Assembly: GCA_029259935.1 (NCBI GenBank)
Contig: JAJDEH010000148.1
Location: 1-5,598 of the forward strand
DNA: 5,598 nucleotides
Reading direction: 5' to 3'
Source: Planctomycetota bacterium
Lineage (GTDB): Bacteria > Planctomycetota > Planctomycetia > Pirellulales > Pirellulaceae
Shown: in pieces, positions 1-5,598 of the stretch
Numbering within the stretch: position 1 is the stretch's first letter
Layout: each line of letters starts with the position of its first letter
Notes under the pieces: generated by a model
Database searches by the model: none
The model's input: only the letters and a program-made list of their open reading frames with translations
Told to the model about the DNA's origin: nothing
Translations under genes and position numbers: made by a program

Positions 1-122
1 TGCCACGCGAACTGGAACTGTGATAACTCCAATCTCGCGAAGGATGCCTCTTTCTCAAATACCACTTCCAAACTCCGCCTACATTCCAGCAACCTGAACG
101 GCCAAAAACGCCAAAAAACTGA
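1..122. other. Leading stretch without a recognisable gene
   Basis: I see no gene I can support here. One plus-strand frame is open from the window edge to a TAG at 154-156, but its translation is low-complexity (Asn, Ser, Lys and Thr rich) and resembles nothing I know; it could be the tail of a gene entering from the left or chance. The right end carries a tandem-like GCCAAAAA (101-108 and 110-117). It is followed by an imperfect palindrome, TGACCCC (120-126), loop ACA, GGGATCA (130-136), where the LRR reading frame begins. Confidence 0.4.
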
Positions 123-395
123 CCCCACAGGGATCACACTCATCTTCAGGTATTAGACCTATCTCTTACGCAAGTCACAAATGAGGGATTGAAGAGTCTT
201 GCTGAATTAAAGAACTTGAAAGAGCTTGATGTTTCGGCTACTCATATTACGAGTGATGCTGTTCCCATATTCAAGAATCTGACATCCCTTAAAAAACTGA
301 CGCTGTCCAAGCAGACTTTTTCGATGTCAGACGTGACGGAATTGAGGAATGCAATTGACGAGGTGCAGATCCATCACTCTAAATCGCCGCCGTGA
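123..395 (+). pseudogene. 3' remnant of a leucine-rich-repeat protein
   Basis: From about 141 the frame reads as LRR: LQVLDLSLTQVTNEGLKSLA (start of a 24-residue unit), a second 24-residue unit starting LKELDVSATHIT, and a degenerate third starting LKKLTLS that ends in ELRNAIDEVQIHH. The period and the LxxLxLSxTxIT pattern are those of ribonuclease-inhibitor-like LRRs, which are abundant in planctomycetes. The closing helix plus short strand resembles the usual C-terminus of those proteins, so the 3' end is probably genuine. Upstream the frame is closed by TGA at 120-122, and nothing before about 141 looks like LRR. The only start candidate is a TTG at 189, in the middle of a repeat and without a clear ribosome binding site. 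Family members normally carry many more repeats and often a signal peptide or kinase domain. I read this as a truncated remnant. If translated from TTG189 it would make a 68-residue peptide. Its TGA overlaps a GTG (GTGA, 392-395) in the frame of the next gene. Confidence 0.65.
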
Positions 396-526
396 TACAG
401 GTTTCAAACCCGAAAGTGCAGAAAGCAATAGAGCGTATAGTCGAAATGCGCCTTGAATCCAACGCCATCAGCAAGATTGTAGATGGACTGGTAGAAAAGC
501 TGCGGCGTCCACTGGAGACCCAACCA
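396..526 (+). other. Spacer or in-frame 5' extension ahead of the secreted-protein gene
   Basis: This 131-base stretch lies between the LRR stop and the preferred start of the next gene. It is open in the frame of that gene back to GTG392, adding 45 residues that look helical and charged (for example VQKAIERIVEMRLESN) and would precede the hydrophobic segment. A signal peptide beginning right at ATG527 argues that this is untranslated leader. No convincing promoter was found; TTGAAT at 453-458 has no good -10 box at standard spacing. Confidence 0.4.
514..517 (+). promoter_or_regulatory. Ribosome binding site deciding the start at 527
   Basis: GGAG lies 9 bases before ATG527, a good Shine-Dalgarno match and distance. 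The GTG at 392 has no comparable motif. Together with the signal peptide starting exactly at this ATG, it favours 527 over 392. Confidence 0.55.
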
Positions 527-1867
527 ATGCGTAATCAATCGTCATTTCTTCTCCCTTTCGCCATCGCAAGTGTGATGCTGTTATTGCCTACTTCGGCGTC
601 CGGCCAGTCACTGGAAGACCGAAGGGCGTCGTCGGATCGTTCGGCATTGCGAGAGCTCCCTTTACAAACGTTGGTAGATAAACTAGATGCGGCTCCGCGT
701 CACCCGAAGGGAGGTGAGATTCACTACGAGGCGCTTCTTTCTGAGTTGATCCGACGCGGTACGATGGAAGCCCGGCAACTCTTGAGCGAAAAGCTAAACA
801 AAAATGCTAAACAGCTTGTACGGGCGAAAGAACGTTTGGATGAGTTGGGAGTCAGAGACCCCGAACGGAGCAATCAAGAACGGATCGTTGAACGGCTGGG
901 GGACAATCTTGAGATCCTGACGGCGATCTACCGCATCGACCAACTACGAGACCCATTGGCAATCGAGGTTTCCATTCCAGAGGGAGGCTTCAAAGCGGGG
1001 ACACGTGATCTGCTCGTGTTCGACGTGACCCTGAAAAATGTCGCCTTGCACGACGAGGCGATTTGGCTACGGCGAAGTGGCTTTCGGTGGCGTATTCACA
1101 TCTGGGACTCAGACGGAAAACTTTTGTGGAAGCCACCTTATCGCGTCGTCGCTTGGAGCGAAGTTGTTTCTAAAACGTTTCTCGAACCCGGCAAGACTTG
1201 GGAACGCCAGTTGGATTTGCGCAACTTCGTGGATATCCGAAAACCAGGAAAATATAAAGTTCAAATGTTCTACCACGATACGGTCAGAATCTCCGTCCTT
1301 GATGACCCAGCCGAGTTAGACGGCTTGATCGTGTTTCAATCGAAACCGTTTGAACTTCTTGTAGAAGACGGTCCGCCGTTGCGAATCCTCTTGGAGCTTG
1401 GAGCAACTCGGGAGGCCAAGAAGCATATTGAAAGCCTTTACGGAGAGCTCGACAGCCGTGACGAACAGTTCGACTTGCGCATTGTACGCGGCGAGTACGG
1501 GCCAGATTTCCACAACTTTGTTAGCCCAACTTCGCCACAGGGTCGATTGTTGTCGATGGGCGATCAAGCCGTACCCGCGCTTCTAGAGGAGTTGGAGAAC
1601 AAGACGCTTACTTTTCGAAAACGCGCTTGGGTTCTCTCGCTTCTTTACTCGATTACTGGCGAAAGAGACCTTGATCCAATGCATCTCCCTGATGATTACG
1701 AGTGGGAAGTACTCCCTTATTACGAGTGGCAATCAGATGAGGGCGGCGGCTCGAGTGGCAGCTACAAGTCCGACCGACGCAAGGTCGCTGCCCAACTCAA
1801 ATTCGCGCAGCGGTGGTTGAAATTCCGCGACGAGTACATTGAGATTTCCCAACGTAAGGCTCGATGA
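527..1867 (+). CDS. Exported protein with BsuPI/Ig-like beta domain and short HEAT-like segment, function unknown
   Basis: Encodes 446 residues from ATG527. Residues 1-26 form a signal peptide: MRNQSS, a hydrophobic core FLLPFAIASVMLLLP, then a TSASG-Q cleavage region, so the protein should be exported. Residues 27-143 are charged and helical. Residues 145-277 look beta-rich, with LLVFDVTLKNVALHDEAIWL, then IHIWDSDGKLLWKPP, an LEPGKTW turn and KPGKYKVQMFY. This order (strand with N, 'DSDGKLLW', 'L-PG', 'PGKYxV') resembles BsuPI-type/Ig-like domains; I infer the fold and claim no inhibitor function. Residues 335-379 (GRLLSMGDQAVPALLEELEN, then RKRAWVLSLLYSITGE) look like one HEAT-type helical pair. 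A short Trp/Phe segment, FAQRWLKFRDEYIE, closes the protein. No catalytic motif is visible. A GTG at 392 would give 491 residues and turn the signal peptide into an internal membrane segment. The next gene starts in a 4-base ATGA overlap, suggesting co-transcription. Confidence 0.75.
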   Translation: MRNQSSFLLPFAIASVMLLLPTSASGQSLEDRRASSDRSALRELPLQTLVDKLDAAPRHPKGGEIHYEALLSELIRRGTMEARQLLSEKLNKNAKQLVRAKERLDELGVRDPERSNQERIVERLGDNLEILTAIYRIDQLRDPLAIEVSIPEGGFKAGTRDLLVFDVTLKNVALHDEAIWLRRSGFRWRIHIWDSDGKLLWKPPYRVVAWSEVVSKTFLEPGKTWERQLDLRNFVDIRKPGKYKVQMFYHDTVRISVLDDPAELDGLIVFQSKPFELLVEDGPPLRILLELGATREAKKHIESLYGELDSRDEQFDLRIVRGEYGPDFHNFVSPTSPQGRLLSMGDQAVPALLEELENKTLTFRKRAWVLSLLYSITGERDLDPMHLPDDYEWEVLPYYEWQSDEGGGSSGSYKSDRRKVAAQLKFAQRWLKFRDEYIEISQRKAR

Positions 1868-2349
1868 GCAATGACGCTTCCCACATTTCCCCACTGATAT
1901 GGCAATACGCTAAGCTTATGCCACCAGCAACGGAGTGGAAGCGACGAAATTGCCATGCGAAAAACGCGACCTGGACAACTTTGGGCCGAAGGACGAGAAA
2001 GATACCGCTTGCATGTCCAGCATGTGGATTCCTCACTATCGATGAGGACTGCTTCGGCACCTACAACATCTGCCCAATCCGTGCTTGGGAAGACGACGTC
2101 GTTCAACTTGCCAACCCAGCCTGTGGCGGCGGCGCTAACGGCGAATCGTTAATCGACGCATCTTGCGTGGGCTCGCAACGCAACTCGCCGCATTGTGGCC
2201 TGCTCCAAATGGAGCGTGCTGGCTCTCGGCTTGCAGAACACCATCCGTCCGCGGGGAAGATGCCGGCAAAAACGGAAGCCAATCTTGTCGACCTTACTTC
2301 GGTTTCTCAACCGTTAGATAGACTGGGTTCGACGCGTAGTTGGTCGTGA
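1864..2349 (+). CDS. CPCC-family cysteine-rich protein, probably decaying
   Basis: Residues 47-98 match the Cys-rich CPCC family (Pfam Cys_rich_CPCC), small proteins presumed to bind zinc: IPLACPACGFLTIDE, then YNICPIRAWEDDVVQL, then GGANGESLIDA. From memory the family pattern is CPCCG-T, ICPVCxWEDD, GGANGxSL-EAR. Here CPCC is CPAC and the second Cys of the ICPxC knuckle is Arg73 (CGT, 2080-2082), one T-to-C change from TGT. Residues 1-46 and everything after about 99 look unrelated to the family, which usually starts a few residues before the first knuckle; an in-frame TTG at 1981 would give that shorter form. The expected C-terminal motif continues in the +1 frame (2174-2206, RNATRRIVACS), pointing to a frameshift. 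The tail overlaps the convergent PPC gene by 56 bases. The start overlaps the upstream stop (ATGA), with TAAGG only 4 bases ahead. CPCC genes have been noted by annotators in accessory loci; no function can be assigned here. Confidence 0.6.
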   Translation: MSNDASHISPLIWQYAKLMPPATEWKRRNCHAKNATWTTLGRRTRKIPLACPACGFLTIDEDCFGTYNICPIRAWEDDVVQLANPACGGGANGESLIDASCVGSQRNSPHCGLLQMERAGSRLAEHHPSAGKMPAKTEANLVDLTSVSQPLDRLGSTRSWS

Positions 2350-4426
2350 TCGAGAAGGTAATCGAGACTCGGGCGAGTACGGCGATGGGCAGCCTTTCCA
2401 CGGGCACGGCTTTGTCGGTTGCTTCGAGGACAATCTTGCCTTCCAGAACGTTGCCCGCGAGGCGGGCTTTGCTGGCCGCGCCCATGTTGATGCCTGGCGG
2501 TAATTGCTCGCCGAGCTTGTTTGCGAAGTAATCGAACGACATGGCCAGGGTGACCGCGTCGTCAAAGCCTTCCACGCGTTCGATGGCGACCGCGATTTCG
2601 GCTTTCTCGCCTGGCTTGAGTTTGATTTCCTCGGGCGTGGCGGTGACTTGGACCAAGTCAAGCGGTTTGGTGACGGCGACTAGCTGGGTTTCGATCAGCC
2701 AGCGGGCTTGGCCGCCGCCGCTGCCTTGTTGCTCGCAGGTCACGTGGCCCTGGCGAACGATTTCTTTTTCTTGGCCGTCAGCGGTTTTGATCTTCGCTCG
2801 ACCGCGGACGGTGACTAGCGAGGCATTCGTCTCGGCGTCTTGCGCGGCGGATAAGATAATGCCGCAGTGGTTCATGCCTGGCGGGATCGACACCGGAGTT
2901 GCCGTCACGCCGGCCGGCAGGTTGTCGACTTCAATTTCAACCGGGCCGTCGAAACCGTTCATGCGCTCGATCCGCCCGAACCACATCATCCGCGTACCCG
3001 GCGCGAGCATCGCGTAATAGTACTCGCCGAACAGTTCAAAATCAGGTTCGGCGTGTTCGGCTCTCAGGTGGTAAACGTATCGCGGACCACCGCGGGCGTG
3101 CAGATCGCGAATGGCGACCGAATAGGTGCCGTCCGCCGGCGCCTTCCACAGCAGACGGCTGTCTTTTGTTTTTAGGCTCGTCAGATCGTCGGCTTCGACG
3201 AGCAGTTTGCCCGTGGCGTCGTGGATCTCCAAAACACTGTCGATGGGCGAGCCGCGACGTCGGCCTTCCACTTCGAAGTGAAACGCCTGGCCTTTCTTGG
3301 CATCGAACGAGTAATAGTCGACGTCGTCGGCGTCCGCCAAACGACCGTTGATCCCCAGCGGCAACTTGACGGGGTTGCTTGTTTCTAGGCTGTTGTTGCC
3401 TTGTTCCGCTTCGCTTTCGATGTATTGCGGATGCGGGCTGAACAGCAGCGATACGGGGTTCGTCGGTCCGTTGGGTGTTTCCAGCCGGATTCGTTTCCAG
3501 CCGAACGGTTGCGCGGCGTCGGCCGTAATGGCCACGGGGCCCATGTCGCCCAACATTTCGCCGATCACTTCAACGTTGGCTGACATGCCGGTCTGCACCG
3601 CCATGGGAAAGGCGGCATAGGCAAACGGCTTGTCGGCGATTTCCACGCAGTAACTGTATCGCTGATCGCCGGCGTAACGGGCGTCGCGGACTTCCAACGT
3701 GTAGCGGCCATCGCTGGGCAACTTGCATGCAATAAACGAATCGCCGCCAAAGAAGTTGTCGTTCTGCCGGACGACCTGTCCGTTGGGGGCGATCAGTGTC
3801 AAGATCGGGTCCATCAAATAGATTCGCGGACCACGGACGACCATGCTGTGAATGCGATCGGTTGCTCGCTGTGCGAAAATCTGAAAGGAAAGTTCTTGTC
3901 CCGCCTTGCCGTCGAATTGAAAGCAGTCGACGTCTTCAAATTTCTCACAGATGCCGCAAATGGCGACCGGCAAGTTAACCGCCTGCGCGGCGTCGGTCGT
4001 GCCGTTTTCCTTTGTTTCTTCTAGAACGACCGGATAGTCAGTTACCAGCAACTGAGCCGCGCTGGAGACCGATTGCTTGGTCGCCACACGATATTCGTAC
4101 ACGCCAGGCAGTTGATTTTCGGGAACTTCGGCTTTGAATCGAAAAGGGGTTCCGGCCGAACCGCGGCCTTTGCGTGCGGCGGCGAGCGGTTCGGTCTCCA
4201 GGAACGTCAGCTCGATTCCCGGGCGGCTGAAGTAGACGCCGTAGGTTTCGTCCAAGGTGAAGTTGCTGCGCAGCTTGACCTCGGCGGTTGTGCCGCGCTG
4301 CACGGCGACCGGGTGCGTCGACGTGACTTGGCGAAAGCCGACCTTTGCATGCGCCGAAGTACAACAAAACACGAAGACAACAAGCAACGCCACGAATTGC
4401 GCCGGTCGTGAAAGTGCGTGAAACAT
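2294..4426 (-). CDS. Secreted protein with two PPC (pre-peptidase C-terminal) domains
   Basis: Encodes 710 residues, complete. Residues 1-27 are a signal peptide (MFHALSRPAQ, core FVALLVVFVFCC, cleavage after TSAHA), so the product is exported. Residues 29-130 form an N-terminal beta domain (RGTTAEVKLRSNF, ending LPGVYEYRVA and AQLLVTDYP). PPC domain 1 spans about 153-263 (EDVDCFQFDGKAGQELSF, DPILTLIAPNGQVV, DGRYTLEVRDARYAGDQRYS). PPC domain 2 spans about 354-456 (DDVDYYSFDAKKGQAFHFEV, DSVLEIHDATGKLL, DGTYSVAIRDL). Both show the DVDxFxF, G-x-L and DGxYxLxVRD pattern of PF04151. Residues 460-570 and 590-708 are further beta-rich modules, the last with IKLKPGEKAEIAVAIERVEG. No peptidase catalytic motif is seen. 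Planctomycete genomes carry many such stand-alone PPC proteins next to DUF1501 and DUF1549/DUF1553 genes, as here. It lies 220 bases downstream of DUF1501 in the same direction. The start is chosen for its signal peptide; GGTAGAG upstream is a weak ribosome binding site. Substrate and role are unknown. Confidence 0.85.
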   Translation of the reverse strand: MFHALSRPAQFVALLVVFVFCCTSAHAKVGFRQVTSTHPVAVQRGTTAEVKLRSNFTLDETYGVYFSRPGIELTFLETEPLAAARKGRGSAGTPFRFKAEVPENQLPGVYEYRVATKQSVSSAAQLLVTDYPVVLEETKENGTTDAAQAVNLPVAICGICEKFEDVDCFQFDGKAGQELSFQIFAQRATDRIHSMVVRGPRIYLMDPILTLIAPNGQVVRQNDNFFGGDSFIACKLPSDGRYTLEVRDARYAGDQRYSYCVEIADKPFAYAAFPMAVQTGMSANVEVIGEMLGDMGPVAITADAAQPFGWKRIRLETPNGPTNPVSLLFSPHPQYIESEAEQGNNSLETSNPVKLPLGINGRLADADDVDYYSFDAKKGQAFHFEVEGRRRGSPIDSVLEIHDATGKLLVEADDLTSLKTKDSRLLWKAPADGTYSVAIRDLHARGGPRYVYHLRAEHAEPDFELFGEYYYAMLAPGTRMMWFGRIERMNGFDGPVEIEVDNLPAGVTATPVSIPPGMNHCGIILSAAQDAETNASLVTVRGRAKIKTADGQEKEIVRQGHVTCEQQGSGGGQARWLIETQLVAVTKPLDLVQVTATPEEIKLKPGEKAEIAVAIERVEGFDDAVTLAMSFDYFANKLGEQLPPGINMGAASKARLAGNVLEGKIVLEATDKAVPVERLPIAVLARVSITFSITTNYASNPVYLTVEKPK

Positions 4427-4462
4427 ATTCTAGTACTCTACCAGGATCAAAAGTTGAGGTGC

Positions 4463-4485
4463 CACTGCTGACTTGCCCAGCAGTG
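4463..4485. repeat. Inverted repeat CACTGCTG / CAGCAGTG
   Basis: An 8-base perfect stem (4463-4470 with 4478-4485) surrounds a 7-base loop. Three further pairs (4459-4461 with 4488-4490) lie beyond a small internal loop. It sits in the leader of the PPC gene, about 37 bases before its start codon. No T-run follows on either strand, so it is not a standard terminator. It resembles palindromes I remember from planctomycete intergenic regions, but I cannot verify this here. Confidence 0.6.
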
Positions 4486-4609
4486 CCCACGGGTTAGGTG
4501 ACGATCAATTCCGAAATAAATTGTTGACACGGCACTAGGTTACTTGGATCACGAAGTGTTGCGCAATTGAGTCAAGTTTCAGCGACCAGCGGGAGCGGGT
4601 CACTAAGTC

Positions 4610-4623
4610 CGAGCGATAGCTCG
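4610..4623. repeat. Inverted repeat CGAGC-gata-GCTCG
   Basis: A 5-base perfect stem (4610-4614 with 4619-4623) with a 4-base loop, 23 bases beyond the DUF1501 stop codon. It could form a small hairpin in the DUF1501 3' region. There is no T-run. Confidence 0.4.
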
Positions 4624-4632
4624 TATTGGTCT

Positions 4633-4645
4633 GAGGCACTGCCTC
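4633..4645. repeat. 13-base perfect palindrome GAGGCACTGCCTC
   Basis: GAGGCA and TGCCTC are mirror-complementary around a single central C. On the minus strand it lies one base after the DUF1501 stop codon (4647-4649), where a 3' hairpin would be expected. The sequence after it on that strand is not T-rich, so intrinsic termination is doubtful. It may protect the 3' end or bind a protein. It shares the 8-mer GGCACTGC with the 4463-4485 repeat read on the minus strand. Confidence 0.45.
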
Positions 4646-4646
4646 G

Positions 4647-5598
4647 CTAGCTCATCAGTTCCGGGATCACGCGGCCATCGATCAGCTTCATGGGCCGGCC
4701 GTCCGGCGCGATGTGGATCGTGTCGCGCGAGATGCCCAGCTTGGCGTAAATCGTGGCGGCCACGTCGTTGGGATAATATTCCGCTTCGGTCGGCTTGGCC
4801 CCTTCTTCGTCGGTCTTACCGATGACGGTTCCCGCCGGCGTTCCCGCGCCGGCCATGGTCATGAAGGCGGCCGACGACCAATGATCGCGACCGGCGGCGG
4901 AGTTGATTTTGGGCGTGCGGCCGAAGTCGGTCAGCCAAACCACCAACGTGGTATCGAGCATGCCGCGCTGCTCGAGATCTTCCAGCAACATGGGCAGGCC
5001 CTGGTCGACCGGCGGCAGCAGTTTTTTCAAACCGTTGAAGTTGTCGCGATGCGTGTCCCAGCCGCCGCTGGTGACGGTCACAAAGCGCACTCCCGACTCG
5101 ACCAGCCGGCGGGCCATCAGGCAGCTTTGCCCAAAGGTGTGGCGGCCGTAACGGTCGCGCAGTTTGTCGTCTTCCTTGGTCAGATCGAAGGCTTGCTGCG
5201 TTTCCGGCGACGTGATCATGCTGAACGCATTTTCATAGTAGTCGTCGATCGCTTGCAGCGCGTCGGCTTGATGTTCGACGTCGCGTTGGAACTGATCGAT
5301 CGAGGCCAGCGCTTGACGGCGGCGATCGAGCCGTTCGAGGCTGACACCCTTGGGCGGCGTGATGTCGCGAACCGTAAAGTTTTTCGCGTTGGGGTCGCCG
5401 GGCAATTCGAAGGCGTTGTGAGCGAGTCCCAGGTAGCCGCCGAGCCCGCCGCCGAAACGCCGGTCGATGTTCGTACCTAGTTGCATGTAGGGCGGCATGA
5501 CGCCCTTGGGGCCCAGTTCCTTGGAAATGACACTGCCGTAACAAGGATACGTAATCGCCGGATTGAACTTGTGGCCCGACAGCATGATCGCGTCGGCC
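4647..5598 (-). CDS. DUF1501 family protein, 5' end beyond the window
   Basis: The frame is open to the right edge and runs in-frame past ATG5585 (preceding codons read ADAI), so that Met is internal and the gene continues outside. The visible part is about 316 residues; the family is usually some 430-480, so roughly the first quarter, including the expected Tat-type signal, is missing. Numbering from the internal Met, hallmarks of DUF1501 (PF07394, alkaline-phosphatase/sulfatase-like superfamily) are MLSGHKFNPA near the start, SGGWDTHRDNF at 173-183, VVWLTDFGRTPKIN at 215-228, AGRDHWSSAAF at 231-241 and the typical ending GRPMKLIDGRVIPEL. The Asp/His residues in GWDTH, TDFGRTP and GRDHW are the likely metal or active-site ligands by analogy with the superfamily. 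No reaction is established for the family as far as I know. In planctomycetes it is usually exported and encoded next to DUF1549/DUF1553 cytochrome-like proteins, so one may lie just upstream, beyond the edge. The PPC gene follows downstream on the same strand. Confidence 0.9.
   Translation of the reverse strand, partial: ADAIMLSGHKFNPAITYPCYGSVISKELGPKGVMPPYMQLGTNIDRRFGGGLGGYLGLAHNAFELPGDPNAKNFTVRDITPPKGVSLERLDRRRQALASIDQFQRDVEHQADALQAIDDYYENAFSMITSPETQQAFDLTKEDDKLRDRYGRHTFGQSCLMARRLVESGVRFVTVTSGGWDTHRDNFNGLKKLLPPVDQGLPMLLEDLEQRGMLDTTLVVWLTDFGRTPKINSAAGRDHWSSAAFMTMAGAGTPAGTVIGKTDEEGAKPTEAEYYPNDVAATIYAKLGISRDTIHIAPDGRPMKLIDGRVIPELMS

Larger units (their letters stand above)
4427..4646. promoter_or_regulatory. 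220-base spacer between DUF1501 and the PPC gene, with three inverted repeats
   Basis: This gap is long for an operon spacer, so it may contain a promoter for the PPC gene, but I could not find a convincing -35/-10 pair on the minus strand. A plus-strand TTGACA at 4524-4529 has no acceptable -10 and no plus-strand gene to serve. The main content is three inverted repeats, listed separately. Confidence 0.45.

Noticed and set aside
1762..2106. Minus-strand open frames of 87 and 114 codons across the secreted-protein/CPCC junction
   Set aside because: They are antisense to the conserved CPCC motif and the end of the secreted-protein gene, and have no family resemblance.
2163..2183. Inverted repeat TTGCGT / ACGCAA as a terminator
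   Set aside because: The 6-base stem with a 9-base loop has no T-run on either strand and lies inside the presumed CPCC coding region.
2300..2313. CGGTT-tctc-AACCG hairpin at the end of the PPC gene
   Set aside because: It lies within the last codons of the gene, is only 5 bases long and has no T-tract after it.
2541..3351. Several plus-strand open frames of 100-158 codons opposite the PPC gene
   Set aside because: They are shadows of GC-rich coding sequence with no recognisable motifs or ribosome binding sites.
4038..4490. 150-codon minus-strand open frame overlapping the start of the PPC gene
   Set aside because: It lies in another frame over the signal-peptide region of the PPC gene, is Arg-rich and shows no domain.
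4524..4552. Consensus-like TTGACA as a promoter
   Set aside because: It is on the plus strand, the hexamer at 17-base spacing (GATCAC) is a poor -10, and no plus-strand gene follows.
4713..5480. 255-codon plus-strand open frame opposite DUF1501
   Set aside because: It is antisense to a well-supported DUF1501 gene with clear family motifs, and its Arg/Gly/Val-rich translation is typical of a frame opposite GC-rich coding sequence.

Overview
The window looks like planctomycete chromosome, probably of the Pirellulales/Rhodopirellula kind. The strongest sign is the minus-strand pair on the right: a DUF1501 protein followed by a secreted protein with two PPC (bacterial pre-peptidase C-terminal) domains. 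This pairing is common in planctomycetes, usually next to DUF1549/DUF1553 cytochrome-type proteins. A 24-residue ribonuclease-inhibitor-like LRR tail on the left fits the same phylum. No rRNA, tRNA, CRISPR array or intact insertion sequence was seen.

Left part, plus strand, about 1-2350: an AT-richer accessory-looking patch. It holds (i) 122 bases with no recognisable gene; (ii) the last 2-3 repeats of an LRR protein whose frame is closed by a stop at 120-122, so it is a truncated remnant; (iii) a complete exported protein (527-1867) with a signal peptide, a beta-rich domain resembling BsuPI-type/Ig-like folds and a short HEAT-like segment; and (iv) a CPCC-family cysteine-rich small protein starting in a 4-base ATGA overlap with (iii). 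The CPCC gene seems to be decaying: one expected zinc-ligand Cys is Arg, the family's C-terminal motif continues in another frame, and the tail runs 56 bases into the convergent PPC gene.

Right part, minus strand, 2294-5598: GC-rich and typical of core planctomycete coding sequence. DUF1501 enters from beyond the right edge with its N-terminus missing. After a 220-base gap with three inverted repeats comes the complete 710-residue PPC-domain protein. Both products should act outside the cytoplasm; no substrate can be read from the sequence.

No convincing new system was found. The items most worth checking are the decaying CPCC gene, the cluster of palindromes between DUF1501 and the PPC gene, and the decayed junction ahead of the LRR remnant.
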